A DNA stretch of 64,000 nt from Heterohyrax brucei (lineage: Eukaryota; Chordata; Mammalia; Hyracoidea; Procaviidae), in contig CM053146.1 of assembly GCA_028571685.1 (NCBI GenBank), forward strand, positions 108,599,431 through 108,663,430, written 5' to 3'. The first letter of the stretch is position 1. Each line of letters begins with the position of its first letter. Position numbers and translations under genes: made by a program. Positions 24,193 to 37,102 of this stretch are shown here, in pieces. The notes under the pieces are model-generated. The model did not search any database. It saw only the letters and a program-made list of their open reading frames with translations, and was not told the origin of the DNA.

Positions 24193-24428
24193 GGTGGCGC
24201 CCCTGAGCAATTTCTATCAACCTGGTAGGGCCCGCAGCAATCTATGGCAAGTGGAGCTTGCGGCCGCAGAAATTGTGCCCAAACATCAGACACCTCTGTT
24301 TTACATAGCTTGAACATAATTTCAGCTGAAAAATATGTCAACCTACTTAACCTTTTCGTTAACACATTACTGTGCTTGAGGAAGGACTTCGGGCCCTACG
24401 GAGTTAATAGAAACTGCTCAGTGGCACC
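24193..24428. mobile_element. Foldback/MITE-like element with ~40-bp inverted repeats
   Basis: The left arm at 24193-24234 contains CTGAGCAATTTCTATCAACC then GTAGGGCCCG. The right arm at 24390-24428 is its near reverse complement (CGGGCCCTACGGAGTTAATA). About 33 of 39 aligned positions match. The ~155-bp interior has no coding capacity. This is the form of a non-autonomous DNA transposon; I do not recognise the family and could not define its target duplication. Confidence 0.65.
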
Positions 24429-24507
24429 ACGTGCTCAGGGCTGGGGCAGTACCCTAGATACACCACCGCCAGAAATGTCCCCACGTGGAAGGCCAAAGAT
24501 CAAACTG

Positions 24508-24657
24508 TCATCCAATTAACTCCTGACTCATGGTAGCTCTATGGGACAGATTAGAACTGTTCCACAATGCTTCCAAGGAGTGCCTGGTGGATTGAAACTT
24601 CCCAGCATTTGGTTAACAGTGGTAGCTCTTAACCACTGCACCACCGGGGCTCCCCCA
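24508..24657 (-). mobile_element. AfroSINE
   Basis: Antisense copy ending ACCACTGCACCACCGGGGCT. It forms a head-to-tail pair with the next copy. Confidence 0.92.
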
Positions 24658-24661
24658 GGAG

Positions 24662-24830
24662 AGAACCGATCCGGCCCACTGCCGGTGAGGCGGGTCTGAC
24701 TCATAGCGACCCTAGAGGTCAGAATAGAACTGCCACAGAGGGTATCCAAGAAGCTTCTGTTGGCTTTGAGCTGCTGACCTTTCGATAAGCAGAAGCAGCA
24801 CTTAACCGACTATGCCTCCAGGGTTTCCCC
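24662..24830 (-). mobile_element. AfroSINE
   Basis: Contains GCGGGTCTGACTCATAGCGA and ends GCCTCCAGGGTTTCC. Confidence 0.92.
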
Positions 24831-25143
24831 TAAGAGAGAAGAGAACAAAATTACCCTGGTTTGAAAACCATTGGAAGCCGTGGAAGGAAGGATGGCTACA
24901 GCTGTTTACGCAGAGGGCAGGATTGCTGGTCAAATTCAACCTCTTCCCACTGCAAGTTAGCCCTCCTGACATCCAAGTTCTAGTACTGGTGTCTCGCAAA
25001 TATCCTTAAAACCTGTGAGCAATACTAAAAAGCAACATTATGAGTAAATATATGCTATTCCTTACATCTAATATAAATCACATTGTCTTTTTTAAAACAG
25101 CATTTATCTGCAGTCAGTATTATTAAACGGTAATTATTTGGCC

Positions 25144-25186
25144 CTGCCTAAAAATTTGCTCCTGCCTAAAAATTTGCTCCTACAAG
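25144..25186 (+). repeat. Short tandem duplication
   Basis: CTGCCTAAAAATTTGCTC occurs twice in direct succession. Confidence 0.9.
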
Positions 25187-25647
25187 GCTCGTCATATTTT
25201 TCTAAATGCCACTTCATAGCACCATCTTGTGGATTTTAGAGGAACTGATTGATGACTTCAGTTTAAAATGTGAGTTATTTCTCCAGAAGAGGGAAAAAAA
25301 ACAGAGAAACCACTGGGGATCGGGGCGGGGGGCTAGGGAGGTGATGGTGGCGGGGAAGGAGACATTCGTCGCTTATTGAAGTGTTCTACTAACCTCTGAA
25401 TTAAGGATATGATGAAGTGCGACCTCAATCGTGGTATACGGCTTCAACTACATCTTCACCTTTGAACTCGGGAAAGGGAAATCGCCAGATGCCTGGGTCG
25501 CTAACACAGGCATAGGTAGGTCACTATCACGTACAGTCAGCACAGCAGGGTCATAGTGCCATCAACAGAGGTCATTCCACTTTATTGCTTAATATTTGAA
25601 TATTCACTTTGAATGTCTTAGAATGAAAATATTCTTATGTATTTTAG

Positions 25648-25815
25648 ATGTCAGTGGGAGTACTGGAAAAGCAAGGTGTTGCAAAATTAGAGAAAATTGT
25701 GAAAGCAGATAATCTTGTAGAGACAACAAGAAAGAATCCTGAAGTCAAAGACATAGAAAAATACATTGACCATAACAGGCAAAGTTCTTCCTCTACCATG
25801 ATGTCAAAGTTTTAA
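25648..25815 (+). CDS. Possible terminal coding exon or gene relic, 55 codons
   Basis: An ATG immediately follows a splice-acceptor-like TTATGTATTTTAG and opens a 55-codon frame to a TAA. It is rich in charged residues and reads naturally as protein (for example KLEKIVKADNLVETTRKNPE, then VKDIEKYIDHNRQSSSS). It is the only ORF in the intergenic part with this composition, and no repeat overlaps it. If it is an exon, the reading frame could start further upstream and the ATG could be internal. I do not recognise the protein family and no partner exon was found. It may be the last exon of an unannotated gene, a processed-pseudogene fragment, or chance. Confidence 0.3.
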   Translation: MSVGVLEKQGVAKLEKIVKADNLVETTRKNPEVKDIEKYIDHNRQSSSSTMMSKF

Positions 25816-26754
25816 AATTTTATTGGTAAGATTTTTTTGCCATAGAAGTGTGATGACAGTTACATTTCATATTTCTTTTTCTACCTAGGAAGTTCATTCT
25901 ATGATGATACATAGCTTTAGCCTCTGACAAATGTTGATCTAAAACTTAGCCAGTTGGCATTCAGTCTAAATGTATGTTTGATATATCACTCTTCTAAACC
26001 TAAAAGTGGAAAGGAGGTGATGTAAAACAGTGGATTTGAAGTTTCTTCCTATTTTTTTAAAAATGTGAGTTTTCCTTCTTGACTTGAAAGAAATATTCGT
26101 CATAAAATCTCTGAACAATCAAACATTAAGGGCAGTGTGTATGAGGAACCTGCATGGAATTAGCAGTATATGGATGAAAATGTTCTACTAACAGATATAG
26201 ATAAAATTTAAGTTCCTAAAGAAAATGTTTAATTGGTTATAATTCTGATTTGTTTTTCTCATTCCAGTACACAGTCTCCTTCTTTTCTCCATGAGGTAAA
26301 TTTAGCATAGCCAAAGCTTCTATATACTAAAAAATTTTATTTCTTCATCTTCCCCTTTGTCCATCTCTTCAAGCAGAGACATCAAGAACTGCCAACCTGA
26401 CTCAGCCCTGGGAAACAGGCTACCTATGCCCTATTCCTCTCTAAGACAAGGCATCATTACTTTGGGAAATGGTGAGATGGCAAAAACCATTAGTAAAAAA
26501 GAAAAGACCTTCTCCTAGAGGAATTTGCATATGATTGTTTTGAATCCAAAGGAAGTATTCTATATCACAAGAGAACAGACTGCTTTGCTTGCCTGTGTTA
26601 TTTAAAAAAGTACACTAGCAGGTTAGTAAGATGTAATAATTCCTACTACAATATTCTGTTTTACCTGAAGCACCTCAAAGAAGGCAACCAATCTACAAAT
26701 ACCACATTTTTGGCTCTGAGTGAAGGCAGAGAGGTCCCTGACTAGTCAGTAGCA
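25816..26754. other. Unassigned AT-rich sequence
   Basis: No gene, polyadenylated retrocopy tail or repeat was recognised. Confidence 0.4.
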
Positions 26755-26905
26755 CATCGCGGAAGGAACTTGAGACTGGAAATCAAGAAGGCATCTTCCT
26801 GTCCTAGCCTGCCATCAAGTGAATAACACTGAACAAGTGACCGGACTTCAGCTCCTCTCTCTGTAAAATGACGAGCTTGGACTAGATATTTGTTAATTTC
26901 CTTTC
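26755..26905 (+). mobile_element. MIR SINE fragment
   Basis: GAACAAGTGACCGGACTTCA, CTCTGTAAAATGACGAGCTT and GGACTAGATATTTG follow the order of the MIR core and 3' end. Confidence 0.75.
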
Positions 26906-27253
26906 CAGCTGCAAGAACTAAAATTTTATGAATTATCCTCTTGGATAAGATCCTGGGATGATTTCAATTAGCATTACCCTACACAACTTAGGATCTAACA
27001 AAAATGTCTCTAACTTAACCACAAGTGATCAAAAATAGGGGTATTATCCTTTTTTTTTTAATGTTTCCTAATAGAATTGATTTTCTGTATCTACCATATC
27101 TCTTCAGAAAGATAGCATTTTATTTCAAAATAAGTAATTTCAGAGAATATTTCAAAATTCTACTGTTGCAAAATCTAGGTCTGAATTGTCTGAACCTCGA
27201 ATAATTTACACTGTACTCATACATCCTCTAAGAAATCTTTTCCTGAAGAGGGC

Positions 27254-27816
27254 TGTCCTGGACTGAATTATGTCCTTCCCTAAAATGTGTGTATCAGTTT
27301 GGCTAGGCCATGATTCACAGGGTTGTGTGGTTGCCCTCCATTTTGTGACTTTGCTATGTTGTAAATCCTCATCTCTGCCTGCGATTACTAGGGCAAGATC
27401 GGGTTATATTAAAGAGGATTACAGTGGGACTGTACTACCCTTGCTACGGTCACCTCCTTGACTGAATGTAAAGGAGGCTTCACTGGATTGTGGCTTACAC
27501 CACCTTTTATGGTACAAGCAAGGCAAGAGAACCAAGTGGAGAACTGGGAACCTCATACCACCAAGAAAGCAGCGTTGGTTATAGACCATGTGCTTTGGAC
27601 TTGGGGCTCCTGTTCTGAGGTGCTCCTAGATCAAGACAAGATTGATGTACCCCAAGGACCTTTCTAAGGAGCCAGTAGAGAGAGAAAGCCTTCTCCTGGA
27701 GTTGGTACCTTGAATTTGGACTTGTAGCCTTCTGGGCTGTGAGACAACATACTTCTCTTCGTTAAAGCCATCCACTTGTAGTATTTCTCTTATAGCAGCA
27801 CCAGATGACTGAGACA
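27254..27816 (+). mobile_element. MaLR-like LTR (family A), solo
   Basis: Starts TGTCCTGGACTGAATTATGT and ends with AGCACCAGATGACTGAGACA. The same start and end recur at 42902-43343, 57121-57634 and 62266-62706, defining one LTR family of about 430-560 bp. No internal region is present here. Confidence 0.75.
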
Positions 27817-28159
27817 AGGGCCTGTAGAACTTCTGTCCCTTGAAGCGCTCTTTAAGAAAAGTGCTCCAAAATAAAAATAAATTTGAGACTCACTATATGG
27901 CATCTTGTCTTCTGGGTATTCACAATGGCCATTATAGTTTCAATGATTCTGAAAGCCATTTGTATTTTCTGATTATTTTGCTTCTGGCTTGCTTTAGTTT
28001 TTGTCCAGTTAGTCTGTTTCTTTTTGGTAGAAGATTTTTGGCTATCACTTTGGGAAATGGCTTTACCTTTCTAAGCTTATCATTTTAGCCTGTCCTAACG
28101 CAGAAACCATTCCTTCAAAGATCTGAAGCTCCTCTGGTTCTTTTACAGCTCTTTTGTAT

Positions 28160-28395
28160 TTATTGAAAACCCCAGTGGTGTAGTGGGTTAAGTGTTGCAT
28201 CTGCTAACTAAAAGGTGGGCAGTTCAAATCTGCCAAGTGCTCCTTGGAAACTCTATGGGGCAGTTCTACTCTGACCTCTAGGGTTGCTATGAGTTGGACC
28301 CAACTTGACAGCAGTGGGTTTGGTTTGGCGGGTGTTTGGTTTGGGGGGTGTTTCTTTGAGGGGGTGGTATTTTGGGGGAGTAGGTGTTTTTTCAA
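28160..28395 (+). mobile_element. AfroSINE with G/T-rich tail expansion
   Basis: The SINE body runs 28160-28332 (GTAGTGGGTTAAGTGTTGCA ... GACAGCAGTGGGTTTGGTTT). The GGTTTGG tail has then expanded into a G/T-rich stretch to about 28395. Confidence 0.92.
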
Positions 28396-30837
28396 TTATG
28401 CTTCCCAAGAAAAAAAAAGGAACCTCTGAATGTTCTCTTTAAAATGGTCATTTAGCCGAAAAATAAGCAACCTCATCCAATATTTAGGTACTCTCAATGA
28501 TTCAGTAAACTCCTATTTTCATCACTGCAACCAGCATTGAAGTATCTAAAGCAGTTAATGCAAAGGGAAACTAAGAAGATTTTGAGACTAATTTGGTGGG
28601 TTTCCTGTACTACCTAGGTCAAATTTTGTTTTAGTGATGAAAAAGTCCACGTTCAGTGTTCACTAGAATCAAAAGTAGTTGAGTGTGAGAATTAAAAAAC
28701 ATATACATGTATGCAAAGAAAAGAGTTATCTATCTGTTCACAAGAAATGAGAACATTACGTAAGGACAAGGAACCAGCTACAGTAAGGAGTGAGAAGGGA
28801 TGTTTCTATCCCAACCTCCCACCTGCTGAGAAATTATACTAACTTCTTAAAACTAGAATCCTGACATGTCGCACAATGAACATTAGCCAATCATTATAGC
28901 AAAGGCAATTTGTCAGTTAACCTCAAAGTTAGTTAGGGTTTGAAATTTAACCTATAGAAACACAATAATAAACAGTACTGGGGACAACCAAAGTAACTTA
29001 CTTATTAGAATTAAGTATACTTGAGGCAATACTATCAAAGATTCTGATAAAAATAGTAAGTCAAAATATTTTGTGGCAAACAAGTTTCATAACATTACTA
29101 GATCCTTATTAGTACCCTAATGTAGCCCCATATAGTTTTGTATTTTATGCCATTAACTGATGGTACATTGTTTCCATTTAATATTTAAAGAAGGAATTTT
29201 CATTTTAATGTTTTTTCACTTAAAAAGTTGTCATGTTATACAAGTCTATAATATTTTTATCTTATTTACGAATTAAGCAAATTTAAATAACTAATCCAGT
29301 TTTAAATTGTAAATGAGACATGCTTTTAAAAAATAGGAATTAGATATCGTGTGCCCAAAATATTGAAAACATAATCCCTTTAAAAATATCCATCATCTCT
29401 CCCCTCTCTCTCTTTCTAATTCAAACTAGTTAGTTTCCTTTGAAAATGGCTTTTGCCAATGTTTCTGCAAACTATTTTTGTTTGAAAATTTTAGGGTGGA
29501 ATAGTTTTTTACATGAAGGAAACAGTACTTACAATTACAGCTTATAAAAGTAAAGAAAACCATGAACTCCCTTTGGCACCAATTTGAACTGAAGGTCAAA
29601 ATTAGATTTCCTCTTTCTATAACATAGAAATTATAAACCTCTCTTCTTGTAAATAGATAGACTGAGGAGGGAAGGTCAATTGGAAACTATACTACATTGT
29701 ATGAATACTAGGGTTAAAGTGCAATTCTAAGTGAACAACTCACTTAATCTTGACCTTGTTCTGTAACAGTAAAAATGTTCTAGTCTTAGTACCAGAAATA
29801 CTGATGTAAACACTTTCCATTTTCTGAATTCAATAATTAAGAAATTCCAGTTTAACACTATTAGAGGTTAGAAGTGTCCATTTCCATGTCAGACTTGTTG
29901 TGATAGTGACGACAGTAGTTGTAAAGAAAGGTATCCTAGTCTACTAGGAAACTGGTTAATCAGATGCTAGGACAAAATGAAAAAGGTGCCTATGGAGACA
30001 TCATTCCTGGCCTCTTGGACTCTGTAACATACAAACGTTTCCTTTCGTGCTTGGATTCATGCAAAGCATTCACAAATCAATTTTAGTGAAGCTATCCTTT
30101 GAGTGGGAAAGTGTAGTTTGGGCTAGAAAAATCACCTCATTTACTCTGCTTGATCAACTTACTTAAACGTGTCCTATCACTTACAACAGCCCCTAAAGAT
30201 GAATCGAGAATTCCAACTCTCTTTACATTAGTCAATACATATGAGACTAGTATTTATAAAGTCAAAGCTGAAAAAGAACTGAAGTTCTCTGAAGAATCAG
30301 GGAAATACATGTATCCCATGTTAAGAAATTAGACTTTTCAACTAAGAGGATGGAAAATCACCAAAGGGTTGTAATCAGAATCTAAGATTAACTTTATTAA
30401 ATAAATAAACAAATCTGACTGAGAGTCACATAAATGGACTATAAGTTAACAAATTCTAGCACCTGACAAGAGGCCAACAGCAGATGCATTACTGGGGTAT
30501 AAAAATTAAAGCCTAACCCGTTGCCGTTAAGTCAATTCCAATTCAGCATATACTTTGGTTATTAGTTAGCTTTCCAAACATTCTCCTTGATTTCCTCAAG
30601 TCTTATCTAAATGAGTATAAAGATGCGGTGAGGACTATTTTGGATTTAGAAAAAGGTAAGTCATATACATAACTGTATAGATCTCCCCAATATCATGAAA
30701 AACCTGACACCAGTGATATGCTCTTGATTTCCGTAATTTGATCCATTTAGAGGCAAAGTAATTTTTGTTATGAAGACAAATCGTTTTTACTTTCTTAGTC
30801 TACCAATTACAAAAGCCTTCTAAAATTAGACTATGTC
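28396..30837. other. Unassigned AT-rich intergenic sequence
   Basis: A diverged AfroSINE tail fragment may lie at 30505-30550. Otherwise nothing was recognised. Confidence 0.4.
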
Positions 30838-31010
30838 TACACCAAAACTAAACCAAGCTACTGCTGTCAAGTTGGTTCTGACTCATAGCGACCCTATAGA
30901 CAGAGCAGAACTGCCCCACAGAGCTTCTGAGGAGCATCTGGCAGATTTGAACCTCTGACCCTTTTGTGAGCAGCCATAGCACTTCACCACTACACCACAG
31001 GGTTTCCTCT
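30838..31010 (-). mobile_element. AfroSINE
   Basis: GACTCATAGCGACCCTATAG is intact. Head end CACTACACCACAGGGTTTCC. Confidence 0.95.
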
Positions 31011-33185
31011 GTACACACCAGGTGGTATAAAAGTTCATCAGGGCAAGCTCTTAAAATTTCAAACAACTATAAAGTATAATGAAACCCACCCCCTAGCTTC
31101 AACAATTACCAACTAGCCACTTTTATTTAATTTGTTCTCCACCTGTTTTCTCATTCCTTCATCCTGCTTGACGTTAAAGGAAGGTCTAGCTATCATATCG
31201 TTTCATCCACCAAGTAAAGGGGAGGCTTTTGAAGTTAATAGATTGTTGGTCTTTCCATGACTTACATCTGCTTTGAAAAAGTTAAAGTTACCCAAATGTC
31301 ACCATCAGAGTCCTTTAGCTTCAAAAATTCCTAATTCCACTCTCCAATGTCCTCTGTGGGTGTATTTCCAACCCTGCTCTCTGATGAGTGGTAATACCTT
31401 CAGCGTACGCATGACTGTTAATGTCACAAGTTGAGTTAAAAGGTGTCTAAAGACATCACTATTTATTCTTTCCATCATTTATTCAATAAATATTTGTTGT
31501 TCTGGGCAGTAGAGATACAGTGTTGAGTAAATCAGACAAAGAAACTGACAGCCAAATCTATTTTCTGGAGTTGTGACAAGGAGGCACAACTTGGAGGGTA
31601 CCTAGAGGTACAATTTAGCGGTGCTACTTGAAAGACTGTCTCTTTGTATGGGCATTGATGTTTCTGGTTCTACTTTATTTTCCCTCCTGGGAAGCTCTTT
31701 ATACCTTTTTTAGCCTACACTTCTTACACAGGGCTTAACCAGTGTTCTGAATGCCTATTTGACCCCGTCTCTCACTCCCAACTCCTGCTTGTAGATTGCT
31801 CCAGGCAGATCAAGGAAAAACATAAATGACCATGTTTTCATCTTAGAATAATAAGTAGAAAAAAAAGTAGCATATGTCAAAACTCATGGTTTTGACAATG
31901 ACATTTCTAAAGAGATGACAGCACTCAAAAAGCATGTAAGAATCCCTACACAAGACTACTATATAATTTAGTAACCATCATGCATTATTATTATTTTAAA
32001 ATGAATAATGATTATGCAAAATTAGCTGCCATGTATATCAATCTCTAATTTAAAAACTAATCTTCAGAGCAAAAAAAAAAATTCCAGCACTGAGTACTAT
32101 TTGATTCAAATTCCTTAGAAACTCATCTGTAGTACTTTTGAGTTTTTGCTGTCCCAAGCTAATTTTCTCTCTTCACAGGTACTTGATATAAACTCAATAT
32201 TTAACAATGCATATCTGTAATAAAAACCTAACAGTGAGCAGCCACATAAAATGTCTCCTTTTAATTTAAACTGGTTAATTTTAGCTGCTTATTCTTATTC
32301 TCCCAATCAAAAAAAAAAATTAAATTGTAATATAATGTAAGGTATTTTCTGGCATTGCTTCTTTGAAGGTTGAGAATAGAAATGGTTTCTAATCTTAAAG
32401 ATTCAAAAGATTTAATAGTTGGATGAATTATATTTTAAAATTCCCATTAATTTATTTTCAAATGGAAAAAACCCACAACTTTGAGAAACTGATTATTATG
32501 GGGGAAAATGGCCTTGATTTGTAATTTTAACCAAATATGAAGGCCTACATTTTGTAAGCATAAAGATTACATTTTCTTCAAAAGATTTGAAAATTCTCGT
32601 AGGCACATAACTTAGAGAATAAGAAGATTGTAATTTGAAAAATTACAGATTTCATTGTTTTTTTGATGTGTGAAACCTACAAACAAATATCAGGAGATTG
32701 TATTGCAAGACCGAAAATCTCTTGTTTAGTTTTTCAAGGGACAGGGCCCTATGCGGCTTACAACCCTGACTTAAAAGAAAAATGCAGAGTAATGTAAAAG
32801 ACACTCTAATCACTGCATCTAATTACAAAGAAGAATAACTCAGTAAAACTTTAAGTATCTTTGGGCAGGCATGTGGTCTGGTGGTTAGAGCATGAGATTT
32901 CAAGTCAGTAGTCTAAATTTCTTTTTAAACACCACTTCTAAATTTCTCCATAACTTTCAGTATGACACTAACTTTATTTTTAAGTTAGACTTTTGAGATT
33001 TGTGCTTAATAATGACTGAGCATTTTTGAAATCTTCTAATAGAGGTATAAACCTAACACTGTAGAAAAAATTATCAGGATGGGTGCTTTCTTGACTTTCT
33101 TATGGCAACAAATTTATTTGACAGATAAATTTAAATGAATTTAGAAAAGCTTTCATTACCATTTACCAGTACACAGTGACACTGT
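31011..33185. other. Unassigned AT-rich intergenic sequence
   Basis: A MIR-like remnant is possible at 32866-32975 (GTGGTTAGAGCATGAGATTT). No gene was seen. Confidence 0.4.
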
Positions 33186-33364
33186 TATAGTTTTTTCAAG
33201 TCGTTTTTGATTAAGTGACCTATAGAACAGGGTACATCTGCCCCATAGGGTTTCCCTTCCAGGAGGCAGACTGCCACGTCTTTCTCCCATAGAGTGGCTG
33301 GTGGGTCCAATCAACCTTTTGCTTAACAGCCAAACACCTAACCACTGAGCTTCCAGGACTCCTC
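33186..33364 (-). mobile_element. AfroSINE, longer subtype
   Basis: Contains the extra block CAGACTGCCACGTCTTTCTC between the tail and head modules. Ends GAGCTTCCAGGACTCC. Confidence 0.85.
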
Positions 33365-33897
33365 ATCACTGCTATACCCATGTGTTATTTCAAAGTGAGG
33401 TCAGGGCATTATTTCACAACCAGCTCAGTGACATGGTGACTTAATTTTTTAGTTTTCCTGTAAATTGCTCCTTTGCTTTTGAGGAAACAGTAGTCCTCCA
33501 TGGAGCCAACTTTGCTCTTTTTATACTAACTGTTATTGTCACTCTAAGGAACTTGAACTCCACAGTAATGAGCCTGCTTTGTGCTTTGTTTATGTGTAGT
33601 GTTTTTTAAGTGTTCCTCCAAGTGTGATAAAAACAGACAAATTACCATGTAAGCTTTCCTTAAACTACTGCTAGATTTCTAGGGATGAATGTAGGTAAGG
33701 GCTTGAAATTCTAAGGCACCTCTATAAATCAATTACCACAGTAATTTTCACTGGGAATAATTAACATTTGAATTCATAGAACACGACCTATTAGGGCTGT
33801 TTTCTTTCTTTTTTTGTTTTTCATGAAGAGCTTCAGCACTCCATGATTTTTTTTTCTGAATATGATACTGTTTTTGTATGCTTTTCAGTTCAACTAA

Positions 33898-33980
33898 AAG
33901 CCCCAAACAACCCAAACCCACCACCGTTGAGTTGATTTCAACTCATAGCAAACCTATAGAACAGAATAGAACTGCTCACT
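33898..33980 (-). mobile_element. AfroSINE 3' fragment
   Basis: Tail module only (CAACTCATAGCAAACCTATA). Confidence 0.88.
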
Positions 33981-34332
33981 AAAGGGTATGCTTTGTTGTC
34001 GAGAGAATCCACTGCATCTAATTTGCTAAAATATCCAGTGTATGAATTAGAAACAAAGAGCAAAATCAGGAAGTGTGGAATATTAATACAGCATACAGTG
34101 GGGTTACACAAAATGCTGCCAAGGCTCGGCCTCAACAAGAGCCCTCAGGGCCTAACCTATCACATACTTTCCAGGCAAAAAGTGATCTCTAAAACCAGCA
34201 ATTTATCAGGATAATGCTGGATGAAAGGAAATGGAGACTATTATAAGGCAAAGTAAAACAACTTAAGAAGAGATCTTGTTTTATGTTTCCTGGATTAGAA
34301 ATACAGTGTAAGAATGCCTTGTTAAAGTACTT

Positions 34333-34502
34333 AACACCCACCCAAAGCCCACAGCAGTCCAGCTGATTCTGACGTATGGAGACCCTACGACATGGAGTAG
34401 AACTGCCCCATAGTGTTTCCAAGGAGCACCTGGTGGATCTGAACTGCTGACCTTTCAGTTAACAGAGGTAGCACTCAGGCCCTGTGCCACCAGTCCATAA
34501 GG
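34333..34502 (-). mobile_element. AfroSINE
   Basis: Contains CCAAGGAGCACCTGGTGGAT. Ends GCCCTGTGCCACCAGTCC. Confidence 0.93.
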
Positions 34503-34689
34503 AACTATTAAACAGTCCAAATCTCATAAATCACTGAGTCAAAGCATGTATTCTCAACAGGGTCAGTTTAGTCTTTGGGCATCACAAAGGAGGAACACTG
34601 GAAATAGACCCTTTGCTAAATTTGTTCCCTGAAGATCCTAAAATGGAACACGTGTGGAGGTTTGCAGTAGTTCTAATAGCTTCATCGTA

Positions 34690-34752
34690 TTATAGGGTCA
34701 CCACGAGTCTGGATCAACTGGCCTGCAGTGGGTTTGGTTTTGGGTTTTCTAA
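34690..34752 (+). mobile_element. AfroSINE 3' fragment
   Basis: Tail only: TATAGGGTCACCACGAGTCT then GCAGTGGGTTTGGTTTT. Confidence 0.87.
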
Positions 34753-34913
34753 TAGCTTCCTTGAGTGCCCCTGGATTCCCAGGGAATTTGTGTGTAAAAT
34801 AAAAAAGCTGTCAGTCCAACTTAACAAGATTGTAACATTAAGCCTGATTTAAAAAAGAAAAGAAAGAAAGAAAATACCTAAATGTCTGGGAAAATTTACG
34901 TGTCTACTCTAAA

Positions 34914-35053
34914 TATGGAAACCCTGGTGGTATATTGATTAAGTGCCACATTTGCTAACCAAAAGGTCAGTACTTAGAATCCTCCAGTAGCTCCTTGGAA
35001 AATCTATGGGGAAGTTCTATTCTGTCCTACAGGGTCACTATGAGCTAGACCTG
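34914..35053 (+). mobile_element. AfroSINE, 3'-truncated
   Basis: GAAACCCTGGTGGTATATTG head. Sequence is lost after GGGTCACTATGAGCTAGACC. Confidence 0.92.
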
Positions 35054-37102
35054 TTTGGGTCTGCTCAGCCCATCTTGTATTCAAAAATGATGACAAGACA
35101 GGAATCCTTTAAACCTCATTACCTTACGCTATCTTTTCCTTTTTGAAAAACCAAACCCTGCTTAATTCATGTTCTCTATGGATGTCCAAAAACAATCTCC
35201 CTATTCCCTATACATACGATGGAAATAGATGAAAAATAACAACTCCTAATTATACATGATACTGTCCCTCTGAGAAGGGCAGTGGGGAATTAAAAGACAG
35301 GAATAAGTTCTGCAATAACCAAATCAGGTTTAATGAATCATCTTCTAAAATAGGGAATGTAAGATCAGTATCTTGCTTATTCAGAAAACACTGTTTCTAA
35401 GTACCTATTATAAACTATACTTTCTTGACTAGCTTAAGGGTACTTGAAATTCTTGTAAGAGCTCATACTTCCCCATACTAGCCCAAATTTTATCCAAGTT
35501 ACAAAATGATTTTTTATATTCCAACTCTAAATCTGCCTGGATACTTTATATGAAAGTGGGGCATTTGTCATGGCGCAACAGAGTCAGAAACCAGGCAGGA
35601 ATCTTTGAGGAAAGAGAGTATCCCTCTGTTACTCATCTTATAAAACTCTAATTTTATTTCTGACAAGCAACGCTGTCTCTAAAAGGTTACTATAGAATCA
35701 GAAATAATTTTTCTAGTAATGAATCTATGTCTTGTCATTTTCTTTTATTTTATATTTAAAGTACATCATAAACAATTCTTCTGTTGGATTGCTAACCACA
35801 AAATCTATTTTTAATAACTGTAACTGAGAACCTTTAAAAATGGCAATGTATAAGACAATATTGTCATTAAAATACTACATTCTCATTGTTGATTTATACT
35901 ATTCAAATGGTGCCAACATTAACTTTATAAACTCTAATTGTTATCATTTGTCACAGTAGAATTTTATAACAAAGTAATTATACTTTAAATCAAGATAAAC
36001 TGTGAGGTACAGAACATCCCAAAACTACGGGGTTTAGATAAACTAGAAATTCCTCTCTTATATAAAACCCAGAGAGCAGATGAGCATGTTATAGATCCCC
36101 ACGTAGGCTCAGATCTTCTTACTCTTTTCAGTGTTCAGTTCTCCTCGTGATTCAAGAAGGCCGCTCCAGCTCCAGGTACTGCATTCACAGTCCAGGCTGC
36201 AGAAAGAAAATGGGCACATCCCACCCAGTAAACTTTACTGTATTTACAACTAGCATGTGGTCATGCATCTATTACAGAGTTAGTACATTTATGGTTTTAA
36301 ACTCTTCTGTCATTGTTTGATTATGTATTTCCTTTTGTTAAAAGATAATTTCATGAAAAGGGTAAAATATCTCATTCTGATATACAAGTGAACACATGTT
36401 AAAAATTCTGTTTTACTCACATCATATGAAGGAACCAGGTAGATGTTATAACTGGTTGAAATGAAAAATCAAAACAATACAAATTTACAAGGAATCAAGC
36501 ATTGAAATGAATTGTAGATGGAGACAAAAACCTGGTTTTTGTGGAAGAAAGAAGAGGGAGTCAATTAAACCATTACCAGACAGGATAGATTTATATATAT
36601 CTCTCAGTCACCTACAACTTACAAAGTGCTTTAAAATAGCTCAAAGACAATGCACGGGGTTAGGATCTATAACTCAAAAGGGTATGTTATCGACAATACT
36701 TGTCGACAGAAATAACGAGAGTTTTTCTATACTACTCATGATATTTCTGCTATGAATATATATCTTTATTCACATGCACTAATATATCTAGATGAATCTT
36801 CCTTCAATTACTTTCTAATACATTCAGAAAATTTACTACAAAAATGTTACACATTTTATAGTATATAGTTCACACAATGTAATGTAAAAGGCTGAAATAG
36901 AAGAGGCAGTATTACTCCATCCCATTATGATATCCCCTTCTTTACATGGATAATTTGACCAAACCATAAAATATTAACAACAGTTTGGCAAAGAGTAGAA
37001 AATCCTAAGTGCTGTACGGGTAGAAGAGACCAATATACATATCAAGCTTGAATAGAATACATATTTTTAAGATTCTATGAAGTTTTATACACATGATAGA
37101 AT
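35054..37102. other. Unassigned AT-rich intergenic sequence
   Basis: The segment 36000-36240 may be an old DNA or LTR relic. No gene was seen. Confidence 0.4.
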
